Source: Bacteroidota bacterium (GTDB lineage Bacteria > Bacteroidota > Bacteroidia > NS11-12g > UBA9320). Taken from it: a stretch of DNA of 64,000 nt. A model generated the notes under the pieces. The model worked only from the letters and a program-made list of their open reading frames with translations. It made no database searches and was not told where the DNA came from. Positions 58,156 through 64,000 of the stretch are shown here, piece after piece. Both the position numbers and the translations under genes were made by a program. The stretch lies in the NCBI GenBank assembly GCA_016124755.1, contig WGNA01000003.1, positions 1 to 64,000 on the forward strand, given 5' to 3'. Each line of letters opens with the position of its first letter. Position 1 is the stretch's first letter.

Positions 58156-58905
58156 ATGTCACGAACTCTGCGATTTGCATGGGCCGTGTGGTTTCTGATT
58201 TTGTTCGTTGTCTTCTTTTTAATTTTTTATCCCTTCTTCTTACTCTTGCTCAACCAAAGGAGCACGTACCCGTTGGCGCATAAACTCAGATCTGTTTGGG
58301 GGAGAATAATCATGTTCTTCAGCGGGTTAATGCCCAAAACAACTTTTGAAGAACCGCTTGATAAAAGGCGCAATTACATCTTTGTCGCGAATCACTTTTC
58401 GTATCTGGATATTTTAAGTCTTAATGTTCAGTTGAATCATTATTTCCGGTTCATGGCAAAAAGTGAATTAGGAAAAATCCCCTTGTTTAAAATTTTCTTT
58501 CGCACCATCGATATTTCGGTAAATCGCAAAAGCACTTCTGCCGCCGGCAAAGCTTATGAATACGCATTAAGAGCGGTTAGAGAGGGCGATAGTCTCGGCA
58601 TTTTCCCGGAAGGCGGAATCGGGAAAGGCGCACCTAAAATGCAGCACTTTAAAACGGGGGCATTTAAAATGGCGGTTGAATTAAATGTTCCGATTGTGCC
58701 CGTAAGCATTCTCGACAACTGGAAACGCATGCCGGACGGTGGACTCTCCGAAGGCGGAACACCCGGAAAAATGAGAATGGTAGTTCACAAACCAATTGAA
58801 ACAGAAACTTTAACCGAACGCGACGTAAAACCTTTAATGGAACGCTGTTTCGCCTTAATACAGGAAACAATCAATAACGCTAACTTTGAAGCCCGTTTGA
58901 AATGA
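58156..58905 (+). CDS. plsC: 1-acyl-sn-glycerol-3-phosphate acyltransferase
   Basis: Membrane acyltransferase of 249 residues. One N-terminal membrane helix (about 10-32) precedes the PlsC domain. The catalytic HX4D motif is NHFSYLD, the substrate motif is FPEGGIGKG, and VPIVPVSI ends the core. It acylates lysophosphatidic acid to phosphatidic acid in the inner membrane (family knowledge). Its stop overlaps the gatC start by four bases. Confidence 0.92.
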   Translation: MSRTLRFAWAVWFLILFVVFFLIFYPFFLLLLNQRSTYPLAHKLRSVWGRIIMFFSGLMPKTTFEEPLDKRRNYIFVANHFSYLDILSLNVQLNHYFRFMAKSELGKIPLFKIFFRTIDISVNRKSTSAAGKAYEYALRAVREGDSLGIFPEGGIGKGAPKMQHFKTGAFKMAVELNVPIVPVSILDNWKRMPDGGLSEGGTPGKMRMVVHKPIETETLTERDVKPLMERCFALIQETINNANFEARLK

Positions 58906-59210
58906 AAATCACCGACAAAACAATCGACGAACTTGCTCATTTAGCAAGGCTTGAATTTAGTGATGAAGCTAAAGAGAGAATCAAAGAAGATCTCGGGCGC
59001 ATTCTTGAATTCTGCGAACAACTCAATGAGGTGGATACCGAAGGTGTTGAGCCGTTAATTTATATGTCGGATGTTACAGACGGTCTTCGGGAAGACATTC
59101 CTGCAGCACCACTTCCCAAAGCAGAAGCTCTGAAAAATGCGCCTAAAGCAGATTCGGATTATTTTAAGGTTCCGAAGGTTTTAAATAAAAAAGGCACCAA
59201 AGAGAATTAA
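58902..59210 (+). CDS. gatC: Aspartyl/glutamyl-tRNA amidotransferase subunit C
   Basis: Protein of 102 residues. KTIDELAHLARLEFSDE, ILEFCEQLNEVDTEGVEPLIY, LREDIP and FKVPKVL are the conserved GatC segments. It stabilises GatA in the GatCAB complex, which amidates misacylated Glu-tRNA(Gln) or Asp-tRNA(Asn). gatA and gatB are not in the window. The start overlaps the plsC stop (ATGA). Confidence 0.93.
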   Translation: MKITDKTIDELAHLARLEFSDEAKERIKEDLGRILEFCEQLNEVDTEGVEPLIYMSDVTDGLREDIPAAPLPKAEALKNAPKADSDYFKVPKVLNKKGTKEN

Positions 59211-59219
59211 TCTTCATTG

Positions 59220-59768
59220 ATGAAAATTTATACCGGAATCGGAGACGAAGGAAAAACGAATATTCTGGGAGAAAACGGAGTTTCCAAATCTGAAAGCCGG
59301 ATTGAAGCCTACGGAAATGTTGACGAATTGAATTCCTATATTGGCTGGATTTCAACCTTTGAAACTGTAAGCGAATACAAACCGCAACTTCGGGAAATTC
59401 AAAACCGGCTGTTTGACATTGGAACTGAGTTGGCGGCAACAGAAGACGCATTAACCAAACTCAAATTTCATCGCATCGAAAAATCGGATATTGAAAAATT
59501 AGAACTTTCAATAGATGAAATGACCACCACGCTCCCGGATTTAAAAGCTTTTATTTTACCCGGAAGTTGTGCAGAAAACGCGGCTTGTCACATTGCCCGA
59601 ACTGTTTGCAGAAGAGCCGAAAGATCAATTGTACTTCACCACAAACACCACCCGGTTCAAAAAGAACTGCTTGTTTTCATGAACCGTTTATCGGATTATC
59701 TCTTCACTCTTGCCAGAGTGGTTAGCGTTAAAAAGGGAGTTTCTGAAATTGAATGGAAGAGTAAGTAA
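59220..59768 (+). CDS. Cobalamin adenosyltransferase, PduO type
   Basis: Protein of 182 residues (ATG at 59220; a TTG precedes it). KIYTGIGDEGKTNILGE, SRIEAYGNVDELNSYIG, LPGSCAENAACHIARTVCRRAER and MNRLSDYLFTLARV match the PduO-type ATP:cob(I)alamin adenosyltransferase family. It converts cob(I)alamin to adenosylcobalamin. Last gene of the operon, converging on the TPR lipoprotein. Confidence 0.93.
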   Translation: MKIYTGIGDEGKTNILGENGVSKSESRIEAYGNVDELNSYIGWISTFETVSEYKPQLREIQNRLFDIGTELAATEDALTKLKFHRIEKSDIEKLELSIDEMTTTLPDLKAFILPGSCAENAACHIARTVCRRAERSIVLHHKHHPVQKELLVFMNRLSDYLFTLARVVSVKKGVSEIEWKSK

Positions 59769-59780
59769 CCGAAATCCGAA

Positions 59781-60587
59781 TTACTTCTTCTGACTATTGA
59801 TATAATCTTCGTAGCGTTTTTGCTCCTCTAATTTTTTCAGATCCATTGGAGAAAGCTGTTTCGGTGTTCCGCCCCCGCCTTGCGACTGCATTGCCTGATA
59901 TTCCTTCAACTGTTCTACACCAATCAGCGCAGATTCAAAATTGGGTTCAATTGCCAGACATTGTTTGAGATAATTACCGGCTTGTGAGAAATTATTCTCA
60001 TTCACAAACACCTGAGCCTTTAAGAAATAGACAGCCGCTTTAATGTCTATCATCTGTGTTCCCTGAGCTCCCGGGAATTCAACTTTTACAGTACCATCAG
60101 CACTTAGAATCTCATCCAATCGCTTATTAAAGGCAGCCATATCATTTCGGTTCGACTCAATTTTTGCGAGTTGATAAAGATATCTCAGATCCGGATTTTC
60201 CTTGTATAACGCATTGTAGTTCTTCACGGCATCAGCGTAATTTCCCGTAATTGCCTGACCTTCCGCAACCAATTCCATCGCCTTATAATTCTTTGGTTGT
60301 GCCGCAACCACCTTTTCAGCCAGGTTTAATCCGGCTTCCACCAAACCGTTTTTCATATAAAGTCTTGACAGCGAATCCGAGTAACGAATGTTATTGGTAT
60401 CGTTCAATAAAACATAGTTCAAGGCAACCATTGCGGTATAGTCATCCTGATTTTTCAGTGCTCTTTCGTAAACTGCAATATGTGTTGCCTGATCGCTTCC
60501 TCCGGTTGCAGAACCTGAGTTCGAATTTTTACAAGACACGATTGACATCATCACAACAATTGAAAAAATCAGGGCTTTGCTTGTCAT
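59781..60587 (-). CDS. TPR-repeat lipoprotein
   Basis: Protein of 268 residues from the ATG at 60587. A longer frame to 60716 would run through the candidate -7 box and is not preferred. The signal MTSKALIFSIVVMMSIVSC ends in a lipobox. The mature part contains at least three or four TPR-like helix pairs (AMVALNYVLLNDTNNIRYSD, AGLNLAEKVVAAQPKNYKAM, AVKNYNALYKENPDLRYLY, AGNYLKQCLAIEPNFESAL) and ends in a basic tail. Likely a protein-interaction scaffold in the periplasm or outer membrane. Function unknown. Confidence 0.8.
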   Translation of the reverse strand: MTSKALIFSIVVMMSIVSCKNSNSGSATGGSDQATHIAVYERALKNQDDYTAMVALNYVLLNDTNNIRYSDSLSRLYMKNGLVEAGLNLAEKVVAAQPKNYKAMELVAEGQAITGNYADAVKNYNALYKENPDLRYLYQLAKIESNRNDMAAFNKRLDEILSADGTVKVEFPGAQGTQMIDIKAAVYFLKAQVFVNENNFSQAGNYLKQCLAIEPNFESALIGVEQLKEYQAMQSQGGGGTPKQLSPMDLKKLEEQKRYEDYINSQKK

Positions 60588-60601
60588 TTTAATTTTTTTG
60601 G

Positions 60602-60609
60602 CAAACATA
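60602..60609 (-). promoter_or_regulatory. Candidate -7 promoter box of the TPR lipoprotein
   Basis: Minus strand reads TATGTTTG followed by CC, matching TAnnTTTG, 14 bp before the ATG at 60587. The presence of this box favours the shorter start. Confidence 0.45.
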
Positions 60610-60702
60610 CACTTTTGCCTCAAGCAATGAATATTACTGGTTCCGCGAAGGATAAAAAGACCATAGTGACCGACTGATTTTAAAATATTTTTTACCTGGC
60701 TC

Positions 60703-60732
60703 TTGGTTATTAACAATTTGAATATAATTTTG
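60703..60732 (+). promoter_or_regulatory. Candidate Bacteroidota promoter of the PKD-protein gene
   Basis: TTG at 60703-60705 and TAATTTTG at 60725-60732 are separated by 19 bp, which fits the -33/-7 arrangement known for Bacteroidota sigma-A promoters. The start codon follows 38 bp after the -7 box. This is the best-spaced promoter pair found in the window. Confidence 0.6.
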
Positions 60733-60770
60733 TGGACAACTACTACTGCTACTACTAACTTTTGCCTGTG

Positions 60771-63700
60771 ATGAAAATGTTGAGGCCACTCTTATGTTGT
60801 GTCTTTTCTTTGGGTAGTCTTCTATCCTATTCTCAGTGTACAGGTGTGTTTATTCAAATCGACGACTCGATGCAGTGTGCGCCGGCCGTTGTGGGGTTTC
60901 AGTTAATTAACGCGCCCTCGAATACATCTTTCTACTGGGATTTCGGAGACGGATTTGTCTCCAACTCAGACACCGTTTACGAATTTTTTGTTGATGCACG
61001 AATTGTTGATGTTGCTGTTAAACTCGTCGACACAAGTGGAAATCAATGTATCGTTGAAAAGAAGAAGGCGGCAACAATTCTTGCCAAGCCTACGCCTTCT
61101 TATCAAATCTCAAGAAACAAACTTTGCGACGGACCGGATTCGGTTACGCTCATCAACACCACTGCGGATATTGCTTCCCTGAGCTGGATTGTTGATGGAA
61201 CAAATTATCCCAACGGCGGTGACACTCTGATTCATTATTTCAAATCAAGCGGCACCAAGGATATCAGTATGATTGTAACCGATTCGTTCGGCTGTCAGTC
61301 GGTTGAAGTATTTTCAGATGTAGCCGTGGTTCACCCCGATATTGATGTGGAATTTACTGCCAATGATACGCTCGGGTGTATCACCAAGGAAGTACAATTC
61401 TCTGCGATAATTAATGCGCATGGAGAAACGATCACAGAATACGACTGGGGATTTGAAGGTGCCAATTTATTGGGTTACTCCGGAGAAACTCCGCCAAAAC
61501 TCACCTATAACTATGCCGGCGATTTCGACACCAGACTCGAAGTAACAACCCAAAACGGCTGTACACATGAAATCTATAAAAAAGACTATTTGAAATTCGG
61601 GGATTCCATTGCTCTCGGAGTTAAAATTTCGAAATCGGTTACCTGTATAAATGATTCTGTTGGCATTCAGATTCTTCAGGATTTGCCGGGAAAATACTCC
61701 TGGCACTTCGAGGGCAATCCCGGGTTTAGAAAAATCAAAGATTCGTATTACCTGCTTAAATACGATACCGCCGGAGTGTTCGATGTTACAGTTGAAATGA
61801 CGCACAACGGTTGCTATTCAAAGCTAATTTCAAACGACCTCATTAAGGTTAATAAAGTTACGGCGAACTTTTCAAGTGACGACAATTATCATTGCTATAA
61901 ACCGCACATCACACACATGAAAAATTCCAGTTCTGTAAGCGACGGTTCCTGGGCTTACAGTGAATGGACTTATTACAATGGAAAAGACACCGTACGGCAA
62001 TCTGCATTTTATAATGATTCGATTGATGCATCCGACTGGGGACGATATAATGTACGACTGGTAGCGACAGATCTGTATGGCTGCACAGATACGATAATTA
62101 AAAATGATTTTGTTCGGGTAACTCCCATTAGCCCGAGTTTTAAAAGTGATCAGCACATTGGATGTGTTGATGAACTAATTACCGTTAAAAGTTCAACTCC
62201 GGCCAGTTCTTATTTATCGAAGGATACATTTTACTGGCAGCTCTTCGACACCAACGGAATGGATGTTTTGTACACCGGAAGCGGAAGTAAGTTCACGCAT
62301 ACTTTCGACAAACCCGGGAAGTATGATGTTAAGATGTGGGCCGGTAATTCAATCGGTTGTTTTGATTCCGTTCTTCGAGAGAAATACATTGAAATTGTTA
62401 AACCGGAAATTGATTTCAGGATTACCGATTCAACGCTCTGCAAATTATCCGATACGCTTGAAATAAATGTTTTCACTACGCCGCGTTCGGCACCATTTGA
62501 ATTTGCCTATGACCTGTACTCTCCGTCGGTTAGCAAAACTCTTCACTTCGATTTTGACTCGTCCCGAAGACTTTTCGAAATGCCGCAGTTGCCGTATGGT
62601 GCTTACAATCTGAGATACATTCACCGCATTAATAACGGTTGTTACGACACTATTATAAAACCCGATTTTATTTATTTAAACGGAATAGACGGAGATATAG
62701 AAATCGGATCCGATAATGTTTGCAATGGCGATACGGTTAAACCTTCCTTCGTTATTAAAAGCAATTATCATTATCCGGAAACCGAAGATTCGCTTACGTA
62801 TCAATGGTGGTCAACCCCCTCCGTAGCTGATTCATTATCGCTAAATTTAATTTCTTCGAATCCGGAATTTCAATTGAGTTCCGTTAGAACCTACAAAATC
62901 AGAAATGAAGTTTCAAATTCATCGGGGTGCGTCTCTAATTTCCATACAGATAAAATAAATGTAGGGGTTAAAGCCGCTTCTGAAGTATCGGCAAACATCA
63001 CATGTTCGTCTGATACGGTGTGGCTTATCAACCGTTCCGAACTGAATCCGACATCTGTCCATTGGAAAATATCGGGTGCAAATTCCGGTGAATTTGAATA
63101 CCGCGAATTGAATCTGGATTCGGCGATGTTTATTCCTAAAAGTCAGGATGAATTCTTTTTGGAAATGGTAGCCGGGAAAAATGGCCGGTGTTTCGATTCC
63201 ACTTTTAATGTTGTTAAGTCGGTAATTGTTAAAAGTAATTTTTCCTTAATTGATTCTAATCTGTATTGCGCCCCCGTTTATACCCAATTCAGCACAACCA
63301 GTGAAAATGCAGACACTTTTTTCTGGGATTTCGGAGATGGCAGTAAAGTAAAAACCACCGATAAAAATATTGCTAACATTTACCAGCGAAATACCGGAAA
63401 CGGCGCCGGTTTCGATGTTCAGTTAATTTCTAAAAGTTATTTGGGATGTTCAGATACCATTCGCAAACGAGGTATTGTTGAAATTTCGGGACCGGTAGGA
63501 ACCTTTAATATTTCTCATATCAAAGGATGCGAACCTTTAGATGTTAAACTAAAAAATGAAGGCAACAGCTTCTCCCGTTTTTTCCTGAATTATAGAGATG
63601 GAAGTCCTTTGGATTCTGTCAATTTTAAAAATCATATTTATAAAGTTAATAACGGGAAAGACCTCCAACGCTTCATTCCTTCTGTTTATGTTATTGATAA

Positions 63701-64000
63701 TTTCGGATGTTCGGCTGTGTATGAATCACCCGATACCGTGATTGTTTATAAGCGGCCGGTTGCAGCCAAATTACCTACGAATCTCGACAATTGTGAACCC
63801 GCCCGAATTAATATTTCGGTTCCCAAAAGCAAACTCATTTACTCGTGGCGATTAGACGATAATGTTGTTGGTACAGACACAAATATTAATCTGGATAAAA
63901 TAAAATCTGGTTCTCATGCACTCGAATTAGTTGTCCGAAATTCACACGCTTGCAGTGATTCATCCAAAACACCTTTCGTAGTGTTCGGACTCCCAAAAGT
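60771..64000 (+). CDS. Giant secreted PKD-repeat protein, partial (continues past window)
   Basis: Reading frame open from the ATG at 60771 to the last base, over 1076 residues with no stop, so it is truncated by the window edge. It begins with a signal peptide (MKMLRPLLCCVFSLGSLLSYSQ). PKD-type WDFGDG motifs occur near residues 64-69 (FYWDFGDGF) and about 852-857 (FFWDFGDGS), and related modules of 80-100 residues with one or two cysteines fill the interval (for example WGFEGANLLGYSGETPPKL, WHFEGNPGF). Homologous architectures end with CHU_C/T9SS type B domains, which would lie beyond the window (inference). Expected to be a surface adhesin or structural protein. Confidence 0.85.
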   Translation, partial: MKMLRPLLCCVFSLGSLLSYSQCTGVFIQIDDSMQCAPAVVGFQLINAPSNTSFYWDFGDGFVSNSDTVYEFFVDARIVDVAVKLVDTSGNQCIVEKKKAATILAKPTPSYQISRNKLCDGPDSVTLINTTADIASLSWIVDGTNYPNGGDTLIHYFKSSGTKDISMIVTDSFGCQSVEVFSDVAVVHPDIDVEFTANDTLGCITKEVQFSAIINAHGETITEYDWGFEGANLLGYSGETPPKLTYNYAGDFDTRLEVTTQNGCTHEIYKKDYLKFGDSIALGVKISKSVTCINDSVGIQILQDLPGKYSWHFEGNPGFRKIKDSYYLLKYDTAGVFDVTVEMTHNGCYSKLISNDLIKVNKVTANFSSDDNYHCYKPHITHMKNSSSVSDGSWAYSEWTYYNGKDTVRQSAFYNDSIDASDWGRYNVRLVATDLYGCTDTIIKNDFVRVTPISPSFKSDQHIGCVDELITVKSSTPASSYLSKDTFYWQLFDTNGMDVLYTGSGSKFTHTFDKPGKYDVKMWAGNSIGCFDSVLREKYIEIVKPEIDFRITDSTLCKLSDTLEINVFTTPRSAPFEFAYDLYSPSVSKTLHFDFDSSRRLFEMPQLPYGAYNLRYIHRINNGCYDTIIKPDFIYLNGIDGDIEIGSDNVCNGDTVKPSFVIKSNYHYPETEDSLTYQWWSTPSVADSLSLNLISSNPEFQLSSVRTYKIRNEVSNSSGCVSNFHTDKINVGVKAASEVSANITCSSDTVWLINRSELNPTSVHWKISGANSGEFEYRELNLDSAMFIPKSQDEFFLEMVAGKNGRCFDSTFNVVKSVIVKSNFSLIDSNLYCAPVYTQFSTTSENADTFFWDFGDGSKVKTTDKNIANIYQRNTGNGAGFDVQLISKSYLGCSDTIRKRGIVEISGPVGTFNISHIKGCEPLDVKLKNEGNSFSRFFLNYRDGSPLDSVNFKNHIYKVNNGKDLQRFIPSVYVIDNFGCSAVYESPDTVIVYKRPVAAKLPTNLDNCEPARINISVPKSKLIYSWRLDDNVVGTDTNINLDKIKSGSHALELVVRNSHACSDSSKTPFVVFGLPK

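Noticed and set aside
59781-60716. Long form of the TPR lipoprotein starting at 60716
   Set aside because: It would place the lipobox in mid-protein and run through the candidate -7 box; the ATG at 60587 gives a normal lipoprotein signal.

Overview
The window comes from a Bacteroidota chromosome, most likely a Flavobacteriia or Sphingobacteriia-like lineage. The evidence is a complete alternative complex III operon (actABCDEF), several secreted proteins with type IX secretion (T9SS) sorting domains, TAnnTTTG -7 promoter boxes, a DUF3276 (PUR-family) gene, a Bacteroidota-style membrane pyrophosphatase and TAT-variant ActB. No rRNA, tRNA, CRISPR array, prophage or transposase gene was recognised. 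The genus cannot be named from the sequence.

Layout. 1-369: hexanucleotide-rich dispersed repeat. 370-3063 (-): three tandem paralogous lipoproteins with a C-terminal DUF4190-like membrane hairpin. 3219-4367 (+): transglutaminase-like exported protein. 4508-9094 (-): two L,D-transpeptidases, a putative outer-membrane barrel and a short-chain dehydrogenase. 9247-11634 (-): H+/Na+-pyrophosphatase with a metal-binding-like tail. 11917-13899 (+): T9SS-secreted protein. 14360-16150 (+): lepA. 16151-23176: repeat-rich accessory block with a T9SS-secreted propeller-like protein and a WD40-caspase-EF-hand protein separated by three repeat families. 23177-24989 (-): amidase and pcm. 25074-28338 (+): tightly coupled Gfo/Idh/MocA-like protein, lipoprotein and sugar-phosphate transferase. 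28339-29160: about three tandem 180-bp repeats. 29182-32390 (-): ABC-F protein and two FKBP isomerases. 32571-34517 (-): T9SS-secreted protein. 34795-43243 (-): the act operon. 43460-44416 (-): phoH. 44493-47918 (+): SAM hydrolase-like, ABM-like and CAP-domain proteins. 47976-51707 (+): large SBBP/CHU_C protein. 51832-53742 (+): CapD/FlaA1-type nucleotide-sugar dehydratase. 53839-54939 (-): amino-acid dehydrogenase. 55018-56802 (+): ABC exporter. 56905-59768 (+): operon of DUF3276, DUF4199, SRPBCC, PlsC, GatC and cobalamin adenosyltransferase. 59781-60587 (-): TPR lipoprotein. 60771 to the window end (+): open-ended giant PKD-repeat secreted protein.

How the parts work together. The act operon is a quinol:cytochrome c/oxidase oxidoreductase. 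The pyrophosphatase adds ion-motive force from PPi. The envelope genes (L,D-transpeptidases, amidase, sugar transferase, CapD-like enzyme, PlsC, FKBPs, ABC exporter) concern wall, surface polysaccharide, lipid and protein maturation. At least four proteins appear to be cargo of the type IX secretion system, whose machinery is not in this window.

The least explained material is the intergenic DNA. One repeat family starts within a few bases of the stop codons of three unrelated genes, always in the same orientation. A second family of about 125 bp has a central hairpin whose stem shows compensatory changes between copies. The WD40-caspase-EF-hand gene lies between these repeats.
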